A stretch of DNA of 7,967 nt from an uncultured Subdoligranulum sp. (GTDB lineage: Bacteria; Bacillota; Clostridia; Christensenellales; CAG-314), in NCBI GenBank assembly GCA_900551395.1, contig URVX01000044.1, positions 1 through 7,967 on the forward strand. The letters run 5' to 3'. The translations under genes and the position numbers were made by a program. Below the pieces are notes generated by a model, which saw nothing but the letters and a program-made list of their open reading frames with translations, was not told the origin of the DNA and did not search any database. Position 1 is the stretch's first letter; the number at the start of each line of letters is the position of its first letter. This document shows positions 1 through 5,880 of the stretch, piece by piece.

Positions 1-147
1 GGAGAGCTTTGGCAGAAAATTCTTGCGCGCGACGCAGATTTCAAATCGCTGGAAATAGGCAGACCGTTGAGAGCGGGCGGAAGATTGTGCGGTATATGCT
101 TTGAAGCGGAAAAGGAGATTGTTCTGACAAATCTCCTGTTTACATGA
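1..147 (+). CDS. C-terminal 48 residues of an unidentified protein (5' end outside window)
   Basis: Frame 1 is open from the first base to a TGA at 145-147 and encodes 48 residues with normal codon use for this window. The fragment carries a Cys-Gly-Ile-Cys pair near residues 30-33 and ends in a short hydrophobic stretch (VLTNLLFT). I do not recognise the family: the piece is too short, and it does not resemble the usual ends of DnaN, TilS or gyrase proteins that often lie near recF. The stop is only 4 nt before the signal peptidase start, so the two genes are probably co-transcribed and translationally coupled. That it is coding rests on the open frame and the tight spacing. Confidence 0.55.
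   Translation, partial: GELWQKILARDADFKSLEIGRPLRAGGRLCGICFEAEKEIVLTNLLFT
114..136 (+). promoter_or_regulatory. Hairpin holding a GGAG sequence just before the signal peptidase start
   Basis: Arms 114-120 (GGAGATT) and 130-136 (AATCTCC) are perfect complements around a 9-nt loop, inside the last codons of the upstream gene. The only GGAG near the signal peptidase start lies in the left arm, about 34 nt from the ATG, too far to act directly. Translation of the upstream gene would melt the stem. A role in coupling is inferred; the inverted repeat itself is plain in the sequence. Confidence 0.35.
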
Positions 148-151
148 AACA

Positions 152-952
152 ATGAACAAAACCTTGAAAACGATAGTTTATGCGGCGGCAGTCATACTCG
201 TGCTCGTGGTCACTTTGTGCGTCAAAGCCTTTGTTTTCGGCAATTTTACCGTCAAAGGCGACAGCATGAAGGATACTCTTTTTGACGGAGACGTTGTGTG
301 GGCGGCTAAGCTTGCCGTACCGACCTACGGCGACATAATTCTCATCGAGGACGGCGACACCAACCTCGTCAAGCGAGCCGTCGGCTTTGCCGGAGACAAG
401 CTGTGGATGGAGCGCGACTTCGGTCAGACGGGCAGCAAATGGTATCTTTGCCGCAAAAAGAGCGGCTCGGACGTTGTGGAACGTCTTGTCGAAGAAAAGT
501 ACAAAGATGCGGTTATGCCGCATTTTGATTTGGAGATAAACACGTGTCATCCGTTGACAAACAACGCGGGAGAGGGGGCTTTCGACGAGCAGTCGGCTTT
601 TGTTGTGCCGGAGGACTGCGTTTATGCGCTGGGCGACAATAGGAATATCAGCAGCGACAGCCGTTCCAGAGGCGCTTTCCCTTTGGACGACGTAATAGGA
701 GTGGTCAAGGCGAAAGGAATGACGCTGGTTTATGCGCTTATCGCGGCGATAGCCGTTGTGCTTGTTGTTTTTCTCATTGTCGACGCAGCAAAATCCAGGA
801 AAGCGGAGGCGGCAGGGCAAAAGCAGGCGGCTGAGGCGACTGAGTCTGCTGACGCCTTTAAAGACGGAGGCTCGCCAGATGGCGGGGCGGTCGCGCCCGA
901 CCAATCGAGTGCGGAGGACGAAAACGGACTTCAGTCCCCGAAAAACGAATAA
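152..952 (+). CDS. lepB: Signal peptidase I (S26 family) with a C-terminal membrane helix and tail
   Basis: A membrane serine protease that removes signal peptides from exported preproteins on the outer face of the cytoplasmic membrane. Visible parts in order: helix 1 at about residues 8-29; box B GDSMKDTL with the catalytic Ser38; box D LVKRAVGFAGD with the general-base Lys74; box E ALGDNRNISSDSR at about 159-171; a second helix at about 191-210; and a charged, Ala/Gly/Glu-rich tail at 211-266. The Ser/Lys dyad marks the bacterial (P-type) class. The usual Pro after SM-x is Asp here. The second helix followed by Lys/Arg predicts a cytoplasmic tail, giving a protein longer than most Gram-positive Sip enzymes. 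The ATG follows the previous stop by 4 nt with no good Shine-Dalgarno sequence of its own, so coupling is likely. recF follows after 21 nt. The family call is firm; which preproteins it serves is unknown. Confidence 0.93.
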   Translation: MNKTLKTIVYAAAVILVLVVTLCVKAFVFGNFTVKGDSMKDTLFDGDVVWAAKLAVPTYGDIILIEDGDTNLVKRAVGFAGDKLWMERDFGQTGSKWYLCRKKSGSDVVERLVEEKYKDAVMPHFDLEINTCHPLTNNAGEGAFDEQSAFVVPEDCVYALGDNRNISSDSRSRGAFPLDDVIGVVKAKGMTLVYALIAAIAVVLVVFLIVDAAKSRKAEAAGQKQAAEATESADAFKDGGSPDGGAVAPDQSSAEDENGLQSPKNE

Positions 953-973
953 TAACGGACAAAGAGAGGAACA

Positions 974-2074
974 ATGCGGCTCAAAAGCATATCCGTAACC
1001 AATTTCAGAAATTTGTCCCCCGCGAAAATTATTCCGAGCGGAGGTCTGAATCTGATTTTAGGCGACAACGCGCAGGGCAAAACCAACCTGCTCGAAAGCG
1101 TTTGTCTTTGCTGTCTGGGGAAAAGCCCGCGCACCGACAAGGATCGCGAAATGATAAATTACGACGCGGATTTCGCGCGCGTCGTCACTGAGTTCGAGTC
1201 GCGTTACGGCAGCGCGGACATTGCGGTGGTGCTTTCAAAAAAACGCAAAAAAGCCGTTGCCGTAAACAGCGTTCCCATTTTGAAAATCGGGGAGCTTCTC
1301 GGATATCTGAACGCCGTGTATTTTTCACCCGACGAAATCCGCGTTATTCGTATGTCTCCTGCAGACAGACGCAGATTTCTGGACGTGGATTTGTGTCAGG
1401 CGGACAAAAGCTATTATTACGCGCTGGTCAAGTACAACAAAATTTTGAATCAACGCAACAATCTGATAAAAAAAAGCAGAGACGTGAACTCGCTTAAGGA
1501 AATGCTGTTTGTCTGGGACGCGCAGCTCGCAAAAGAGTGCGCGCGCATAGTTTCCAAGCGCATGCGCTTTTGCGACAGACTTAAGGCTCTTGCCGCCGAC
1601 GCGCACGACAGACTGACCGACGGAAAGGAAAAACTGGAAATTTCTTACGTCACGCAGATTTCCGGCGAAAACGCCGAGCAGAGAGAAAAAAATATGCTGG
1701 AGCTTCTCGGTGCGGGTGTGCAAAAGGATTTCGAGCTGGGTTATACCACGTCGGGCTGCCAGCGCGACGACCTCAAGTTTTGCGTAAACGGAGTTGATAT
1801 ACGCAGCTTCGGCTCTCAGGGACAGCAGCGCACGGCGGCGCTTTCGCTCAAGCTTGCCGAGCTGGAGATTTTCAAGGAGCTTACGGGAGACTATCCCGTG
1901 CTGCTGCTCGACGACGTTTTGAGCGAGCTTGACCTGTCCAGGCAGAAGCGCCTGCTCGACTTCTGCGACAGGGTGCAGATTATTCTCACCGCGACGCATC
2001 TGGACGAGGAGCTGCGGCGTGGGAGGGAATACGCCGAGTTTCGTCTGAAAAACGGCGTCGTCACGCGCGTCTGA
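974..2074 (+). CDS. recF: DNA replication and repair protein RecF
   Basis: An SMC-like ATPase that works with RecO and RecR to load RecA at gaps and stalled forks in the cytoplasm. The 366-residue length is typical. The N-terminus (LKSISVTNFRNL) is the RecF opening strand; Walker A is GDNAQGKT at residues 30-37; the ABC-type signature SFGSQGQQR spans 278-286; and Walker B plus D-loop VLLLDDVLSELD spans 309-320. All ATPase motifs look intact. The start is supported by an AGAGAGGA ribosome binding site ending 3 nt before the ATG. RecF usually sits beside dnaA, dnaN and gyrB near the origin; here its upstream neighbour is a signal peptidase gene, and a terminator with a convergent gene follows. 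It is probably co-transcribed with the signal peptidase gene. Identification is very secure. Confidence 0.97.
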   Translation: MRLKSISVTNFRNLSPAKIIPSGGLNLILGDNAQGKTNLLESVCLCCLGKSPRTDKDREMINYDADFARVVTEFESRYGSADIAVVLSKKRKKAVAVNSVPILKIGELLGYLNAVYFSPDEIRVIRMSPADRRRFLDVDLCQADKSYYYALVKYNKILNQRNNLIKKSRDVNSLKEMLFVWDAQLAKECARIVSKRMRFCDRLKALAADAHDRLTDGKEKLEISYVTQISGENAEQREKNMLELLGAGVQKDFELGYTTSGCQRDDLKFCVNGVDIRSFGSQGQQRTAALSLKLAELEIFKELTGDYPVLLLDDVLSELDLSRQKRLLDFCDRVQIILTATHLDEELRRGREYAEFRLKNGVVTRV

Positions 2075-2098
2075 GCGCAAAAAACAAAAAATTCTCTC

Positions 2099-2137
2099 AA
2101 CGGGGCTGTCCAACCGAGCAGTCCTGTTTTTATTTTT
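2099..2137 (+). terminator. Intrinsic terminator after recF
   Basis: Arms 2099-2108 (AACGGGGCTG) and 2119-2128 (CAGTCCTGTT) form a 10-bp stem with two G-U pairs and a 10-nt loop, followed by a T-rich run to 2137. A-rich sequence before the stem (2079-2091) means it could also work weakly on the minus strand. It lies 25 nt after the recF stop. Confidence 0.75.
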
Positions 2138-2380
2138 CCAAGCGCAAAGGATAGTCGAAGCCTTCGACGCACAAGGTTGAGAATTGACAACCGATTGCGA
2201 ATAGAGCTTGAAATGAACTCTTTTTTGAGGCTTGCGTCCGGTTGGAGTAGCCCGACGCTGCGTCACTCCCGACAAAATACTTTCGGAAACAAATCTTTAT
2301 CTCGAGCTTTCGGCGCGGCAGGACGGGTGATTTCGGTGCAGTGCGCTTAATCGAAGAAACGGCGGTTTTTTAAAATCAAA
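2138..2380. other. Gene-free stretch with several inverted repeats
   Basis: No convincing gene was found here on either strand. The stretch contains a 7-bp dyad GTCGAAG/CTTCGAC (2154-2160 and 2162-2168) and a bulged hairpin in which GGAGT (2244-2248) pairs with ACTCC (2265-2269) around GACGC/GCGTC (2254-2264). The segment at 2239-2254 is an imperfect reverse complement of 2101-2116 in the recF terminator. These could reflect a structured RNA, a dispersed intergenic repeat or an eroded element; the sequence alone does not decide. No good promoter was seen for an independent transcript. Confidence 0.4.
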
Positions 2381-2401
2381 TAACCCTGCTTTTGAGCAGG
2401 G
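2365..2401 (-). terminator. Probable terminator of the minus-strand SDR gene
   Basis: A perfect 7-bp stem, CCCTGCT (2384-2390) with AGCAGGG (2395-2401), closes a 4-nt loop. Read on the minus strand it is followed by a T-rich stretch (TTATTTGATTTT, 2372-2383). It lies about 85 nt beyond the SDR stop, somewhat far but within the range of a 3' UTR. The T-tract is interrupted, so strength is uncertain. Confidence 0.55.
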
Positions 2402-2485
2402 GCGGGTTTTAAGCGTCAGTACGACACGCTTTTGCTCATTGGCGGTCAAACAGGGCGGGCGCCGACATGTTGCCGTGACCGAAAT

Positions 2486-3580
2486 TCAGCTTTGAGAAGC
2501 TTTTTGTTTTAATGACAGCTTGAATTTTTCCAGCAGTCCTTTGCGTTTTTCGTCGTTTTCTATTGCCGCAAGCAGCTCCTTGCGGGTTTTTTCTTCCAAC
2601 AGCTCCGGTTTGTTGAAGAAAAACCAATTCAACGCGTCGATAATGGATTCGCTTGCGGGTCTTGCGGAAAAAGCGAGGTCGATTACTGCTTTCTGATTGC
2701 TGAAGCTGTGGTTGCTCGTGATGGTGTAAAGCGAGTATTTCGTAAACAGCGGCTTTAAGCCGCGCACTCTGTAGTATGCTTCGGCAATCGATGAAAAAAT
2801 CTTTACGAAGCCCGTTGCCAGCATGGGAACAAAGCCCGTGCGTTTCAGGTAGCCGTTGACGATTTTGAAAATTTCGTCAATGGTGACTTCATTTCCGCTG
2901 AGGATATAGCCCTCTCCCGATTTGCCCTTTTCAGCCGCTGCGGCAACGCCCTGAGCCACGTCTCTTACGTCTACGAAATTGTAGCCGCCCGTGACGCGCG
3001 TGCGGATTTTGCGGTTGGCAATGTCCAGCACGAGCTGACCGAGACTTGAAATTTTGTCGTCCGACGGACCTATTATGCCTGCGGGGAAAAGTACAACTGC
3101 GTCAAGTCCCTCTTTGCATTTTTCAAATACGTACTTGGTCGCTATGGTTTTGCTTTTTGCATAGTCGCCCACCACCTTGTCCGGGTTCAGCCGGTACGGC
3201 TCGCTCATCACTCTGCCCTTTTTCGCGGGAGGTATGACGTGCACGGAGCTGGTGTAAACCAATTTCGCGCCCTTTGCAAGACATGCGTCCGCCACGTTTT
3301 TGGTGCCGTTGACGTTTACCTCAAAAACCTTGTCCTTGTTGTCGGTTGTTATGTCGATTATTCCTGCGAGGTGAAAAAACACGCAGTCCTTTTCTACCTG
3401 CGAAAAGACGAATTCCCTGTCGGTAACGTCGCCGAAAACAACCTCGACGCCGTCTTTGGCAATTCTTTCGGTATTTTCGCCGTTCAAAGCGATTGCCTTG
3501 ACCGTTTTTCCTTCGGAAAGGAGATGTTTAATCAAATTTAGACCCAAATGCCCCGTGCATCCGCTTACTATATATTTCAT
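2486..3580 (-). CDS. NAD(P)-dependent epimerase/dehydratase, extended SDR of the dihydroflavonol reductase/3-beta-HSD type
   Basis: A predicted cytoplasmic oxidoreductase with a Rossmann fold. The cofactor motif GCTGHLG is at residues 7-13; the acidic GDVTD loop is at 50-54; HLAG is at 70-73; a Ser-Ser pair follows TS at 110-112; the catalytic YAKSK (Tyr140, Lys144) is intact; and FPAGIIGP (165-172) plus NFVDVRDVA (201-209) are typical of extended SDRs. The C-terminal 35 residues are charged and predicted helical, beyond the core fold. The start is secure: a GGAGGTG ribosome binding site (3588-3594) lies 7 nt upstream of the ATG. The gene stands alone between a convergent recF and a divergent rsmA, so it has its own promoter. 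The substrate (sugar nucleotide, flavonoid-like, sterol-like or other) cannot be told from sequence. The family call is firm; the function is open. Confidence 0.88.
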   Translation of the reverse strand: MKYIVSGCTGHLGLNLIKHLLSEGKTVKAIALNGENTERIAKDGVEVVFGDVTDREFVFSQVEKDCVFFHLAGIIDITTDNKDKVFEVNVNGTKNVADACLAKGAKLVYTSSVHVIPPAKKGRVMSEPYRLNPDKVVGDYAKSKTIATKYVFEKCKEGLDAVVLFPAGIIGPSDDKISSLGQLVLDIANRKIRTRVTGGYNFVDVRDVAQGVAAAAEKGKSGEGYILSGNEVTIDEIFKIVNGYLKRTGFVPMLATGFVKIFSSIAEAYYRVRGLKPLFTKYSLYTITSNHSFSNQKAVIDLAFSARPASESIIDALNWFFFNKPELLEEKTRKELLAAIENDEKRKGLLEKFKLSLKQKASQS

Positions 3581-3655
3581 CCCTTATCACCTCCGTATAA
3601 TTATTCCGTAAATTCTCGAAAAATTTGTTTATAAAGCCGAAAAACAAATGTGAGC

Positions 3656-3684
3656 TTGAATTTTATAAAACTGCGCTGTATAAT
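3656..3684 (+). promoter_or_regulatory. Sigma-A promoter of the rsmA operon
   Basis: TTGAAT (3656-3661) and a perfect TATAAT (3679-3684) are separated by an ideal 17 nt. The predicted start near 3691 gives a leader of about 160 nt before rsmA. This -10 lies just downstream of the minus-strand promoter, so the two divergent promoters face away through shared DNA. Confidence 0.6.
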
Positions 3685-3695
3685 ATTTATACTCA

Positions 3696-3724
3696 TTTAA
3701 ATCACTTTTTTCCAATGCTGTCAA
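3696..3724 (-). promoter_or_regulatory. Candidate sigma-A promoter of the SDR gene
   Basis: On the minus strand a consensus TTGACA (3719-3724) is separated by 17 nt from TTTAAA (3696-3701, 4 of 6 matches). The predicted start near 3689 leaves a leader of about 110 nt before the SDR ATG. Further TATA-like sequence lies downstream, so the exact -10 is uncertain. Confidence 0.45.
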
Positions 3725-3814
3725 GCGGTTTCACCGAAATTTCCTTTTTGAACAAGGTTTTTTTTTGACTGCGAAATTATTGCCCGCTCACAGCCGTATT
3801 AAACGCCGAAAGAG

Positions 3815-3843
3815 TTGACAAACGGCGAGTTTGCAGGTAAATT
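3815..3843 (+). promoter_or_regulatory. Second candidate rsmA promoter next to the start codon
   Basis: A consensus TTGACA (3815-3820) stands 17 nt before TAAATT (3838-3843, 4 of 6 matches). A start about 7 nt later would fall near 3850, almost at the rsmA ATG (3852), and would give a leaderless or nearly leaderless message. The fit of box and spacing is good, but chance occurrence in AT-rich DNA cannot be excluded. Confidence 0.35.
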
Positions 3844-3851
3844 TTTAACGT

Positions 3852-4649
3852 ATGAAAAAACAGCTCGGGCAAAATTTTATTTTCGACTCCAATCTGCTTG
3901 CGGCAATAGCCGCCGACGCGGAAATCGACGGACAGTGCGTCGTTGAAATCGGCATGGGCGCAGGGACGCTCACCGAACAGCTTGCACTGCGCGCCGAAAA
4001 AGTAATCGGGTTTGAAATTGACACAGACTTAAAGCCCCGTATAGAAAGCCGTCTTTCTCGCTTTTCCAATGTTTCGGCGCGATACTGCGATTTTATGAAA
4101 TGCGATTTGAGCGAGCTTGAAAGCGAGCTGCCCGACGGCTACAAGGTGGTTGCCAATCTGCCTTACTACATAACCACGCCTATAGTCTGCCGCTTCCTCG
4201 ATGAAGCGGAAAAGGTGGGCGCAATGACCATTATGGTTCAGGAGGAGGTTGCGGAGAGGTTCTGCGCTCAGCCGGACACTAAGGAATACGGAGCGATAAC
4301 CGTTGCGCTCAAAACCGCCGCCGAAGTAAAAATCGTGAGGCGCGTGGGCAGACAAATGTTCGTGCCTTCGCCAAACGTGGACAGCGCGGTTGTAAGCATT
4401 GTTTTCGACGACGGCAAGAAAAGAGAAAATGTGCCCCGCGAGAAGCTTCGCCGAGTCGTGAAAGCCGCGTTTGCCATGCGCCGCAAAACGCTTGCAAACA
4501 ATTTGTGCGCTTGCCTTTCCGCAGACAAGCAAGCCGTGACGGAGCTGTTGAAAGGGATGGGCTTTCCAGCAGACGTGCGCGGGGAAAGCCTGTCCCCGGA
4601 GAGCTTTGTGCTCCTTGCGGCAAGGCTGAGCGAGCTTGGGCTGGTTTAA
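3852..4649 (+). CDS. rsmA: 16S rRNA (adenine(1518)-N6/adenine(1519)-N6)-dimethyltransferase RsmA/KsgA
   Basis: Uses S-adenosylmethionine to dimethylate two adjacent adenines in the 3'-terminal hairpin of 16S rRNA, a late step of 30S assembly; its loss classically gives kasugamycin resistance. Visible motifs: KKQLGQNF at residues 2-9; SAM-binding motif I VEIGMGAGTLTE at 31-42; acidic motif FEID at 54-57; the adenine-binding catalytic NLPYYITTP at 102-110; FVPSPNVDS at 170-178; and the C-terminal RNA-binding helical part, including AFAMRRKTLANNL. The 265-residue length is normal. An Erm methylase is the closest alternative, but FVPSPNVDS and full length favour RsmA. The start is set by the conserved KKxxGQNF opening, not by a strong ribosome binding site. 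The tatD and rnmV genes that often precede it in Bacillota are not found here. It heads a probable five-gene operon. Confidence 0.96.
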   Translation: MKKQLGQNFIFDSNLLAAIAADAEIDGQCVVEIGMGAGTLTEQLALRAEKVIGFEIDTDLKPRIESRLSRFSNVSARYCDFMKCDLSELESELPDGYKVVANLPYYITTPIVCRFLDEAEKVGAMTIMVQEEVAERFCAQPDTKEYGAITVALKTAAEVKIVRRVGRQMFVPSPNVDSAVVSIVFDDGKKRENVPREKLRRVVKAAFAMRRKTLANNLCACLSADKQAVTELLKGMGFPADVRGESLSPESFVLLAARLSELGLV

Positions 4650-4726
4650 GGAGCTAAAATTCAACTTTTTCATATATATATCCTCGAAAACAACGTCCTA
4701 TCAAACAAAGGAGTTAAATTAAAAAA

Positions 4727-5200
4727 GTGAATGAAACCGAAAAAGAAACAAGAGTGGTGGTTGCGACCAGAACAAGCGGCGTTTTAGATCTTGTGAGCGG
4801 GCTCGCGCTTGTTGCCGCAGCCGTAGCGGCCGCCGTTTATTCGGCGCTTAAGGAAAACTGGATAGTGCTGGCGGTGGACATCGTGCTTGCCGCTTTCGGC
4901 ATATTTGAGACGGCGCTTTATTTTGCGGTTAAAAGGCGCCCCAAAGAATTGGTGGTTGTGTGCGGCGAGGAAATTTTATATTATGATTCCCGCTTAAGGC
5001 GCATGGAGACCGCGCCTTTAAAGAGCCTGCGTGCGGCAGACGTCTGCGCGGACGGCTCGAAACGCGGACGAAAAGCCGTGCTGACGCTTTATTTCGAGCG
5101 GGAAAAGGTGGAAATAAACTATGTCAAGGATGCTGCGCAGGCGGCTGCTCTGTTGAGAAACAGCATTTGCGCGGCGTCGGTCAAGGAAACGGGAGAATAA
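4727..5200 (+). CDS. Small membrane protein with two N-terminal helices and a soluble C-terminal domain
   Basis: The family is not recognised with confidence. The 157-residue protein has two predicted membrane helices (about residues 18-40 and 45-67), an Arg/Lys-rich junction (KRRPK) and a soluble part from 70 on rich in beta-strand-like segments (ELVVVCGEEILYY, AVLTLYFEREKVEI), ending in a helix. This layout recalls bacterial PH-like (bPH) membrane proteins, an inference from shape only. The only plausible in-frame start is GTG at 4727; an AAAGGAG (4707-4713) lies 13 nt before it, a long gap. The ATG at 4731 is out of frame and gives only 18 codons. It ends 2 nt before the radical SAM gene, so the pair is surely co-translated. 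The gene two places downstream of the radical SAM gene has the same architecture. Confidence 0.8.
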   Translation: MNETEKETRVVVATRTSGVLDLVSGLALVAAAVAAAVYSALKENWIVLAVDIVLAAFGIFETALYFAVKRRPKELVVVCGEEILYYDSRLRRMETAPLKSLRAADVCADGSKRGRKAVLTLYFEREKVEINYVKDAAQAAALLRNSICAASVKETGE

Positions 5201-5202
5201 AA

Positions 5203-5826
5203 ATGAACGAAAAAATTTTTGAAAGAAAGGATACCTACGTTTATTTTGTCGACGGCAAGCCCTACGTCAATCTGAGCAATCGCTGCACCAACAACTGCGA
5301 TTTTTGCATAAGGCACAACCGCGAGGGGCTGGAGGGCGCGACGCTCTGGCTCGAGCACGAGCCATCTGCGGAGGAAGTGATTGCGCAGCTTCCGCAGGAC
5401 ATAGAAAAATATTCCGAAACGACCTTCTGCGGCTTCGGAGAGCCTACCTTCAACACGGAGGCGCTGCTCGGCGCAGGGCGTTTTCTGCGCGGCAGGGGAG
5501 TGCGCGTGCGGCTCAACACCAACGGACACGGCAACGCGATAAACGGAAGGGATATCACCGCCGAGCTTAAGGACGCGGTGGACGTTGTCAGCGTCAGCTT
5601 GAACGAGAGCAATTCGCGCGATTATCAGCGTATATGCCAGTGTGATTTGGGGGAAAAGGGTTTTGACGAAATGCTTGATTTCGCGGCAAAATGCAAGGCG
5701 CAGGGGATTGAGGTGATTTTCAGCGTTGTGGACACGATAGGAGCGGCTTCGGTTGAAAAATGCCGCCGCATAGCGGACAGTCTGCGAATACCTCTGCGAG
5801 TGCGCTCTTACATACCCGAGCCTTAA
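5203..5826 (+). CDS. Radical SAM protein of the TatD-linked family
   Basis: A predicted cytoplasmic [4Fe-4S] enzyme that cleaves S-adenosylmethionine to make a radical; its substrate is unknown. From the ATG the protein has 207 residues. NLSNRCTNNCDFCIR holds the CX3CX2C cluster motif (Cys28, Cys32, Cys35). CGFGEPT (76-82) is the SAM-binding GGE-like motif, RLNTNG (103-108) and SVSLNESN (130-137) follow, and SVVDTIG with VEKCRRIADSL ends the barrel. This order and wording match my knowledge of the TatD family-linked radical SAM group, found fused or adjacent to TatD-type nucleases in Bacillota. No tatD is in the window. An in-frame TTG at 5167 would overlap the previous gene; the ATG at 5203 with GGGAGA 8 nt upstream is better. 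The family is secure, the reaction unknown. Confidence 0.88.
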   Translation: MNEKIFERKDTYVYFVDGKPYVNLSNRCTNNCDFCIRHNREGLEGATLWLEHEPSAEEVIAQLPQDIEKYSETTFCGFGEPTFNTEALLGAGRFLRGRGVRVRLNTNGHGNAINGRDITAELKDAVDVVSVSLNESNSRDYQRICQCDLGEKGFDEMLDFAAKCKAQGIEVIFSVVDTIGAASVEKCRRIADSLRIPLRVRSYIPEP

Positions 5827-5880
5827 AAAAGCTTGAAAGGGCAATAATTAAAAGAACAATTCACATGAGAGGATAAACGA

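Larger units (their letters stand above)
3691..3851 (+). promoter_or_regulatory. Long leader of rsmA
   Basis: If transcription starts at the upstream promoter, this is a 160-nt untranslated leader. It holds a run of nine T (3758-3766) after a very weak 4-bp CCTT/AAGG stem, and a CGCCG/CGGCG dyad near 3803-3826. I recognise no known riboswitch or T-box. The leader has only a weak AGG (3835-3837), 14 nt before the rsmA ATG. Confidence 0.3.

Noticed and set aside
140..904. Long minus-strand open frame opposite the signal peptidase gene
   Set aside because: It mirrors the coding strand of a clear protease gene, has no ribosome binding site or known motif, and its codon use follows from the sense gene.
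2184..2212. TTGACA at 2184 as a promoter for a small RNA in the gap
   Set aside because: No reasonable -10 element lies 16-18 nt downstream.
1325..2275. 316-codon minus-strand open frame covering recF and part of the following gap
   Set aside because: Most of it is antisense to recF and it lacks a start signal. The part outside recF (2140-2275) overlaps inverted repeats and the recF terminator, which suits a repeat or RNA better than a protein.
3749..3766. Weak CCTT/AAGG stem followed by nine T in the rsmA leader, as an attenuator
   Set aside because: A 4-bp stem with only two G-C pairs is too weak for intrinsic termination, and no alternative antiterminator fold was seen.
4029..4673. 214-codon minus-strand open frame opposite rsmA
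   Set aside because: Antisense shadow of a fully conserved gene, with no ribosome binding site and no recognisable domain.
4669..4681. AT dinucleotide run after rsmA as a repeat of interest
   Set aside because: Only about five AT units long, which is ordinary in intergenic DNA.
5167..5202. TTG at 5167 as start of the radical SAM gene
   Set aside because: It would overlap the previous gene by 34 nt and adds residues that do not resemble the family start; the ATG at 5203 has a well placed GGGAGA.
5119..5844. 241-codon minus-strand open frame opposite the radical SAM gene
   Set aside because: Antisense shadow of a gene with complete radical SAM motifs; no independent signals.
5833..5861. TTGAAA before mscS as a separate promoter
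   Set aside because: The hexamer 17 nt downstream (ACAATT) fits a -10 element poorly, so co-transcription with the radical SAM gene is more likely.
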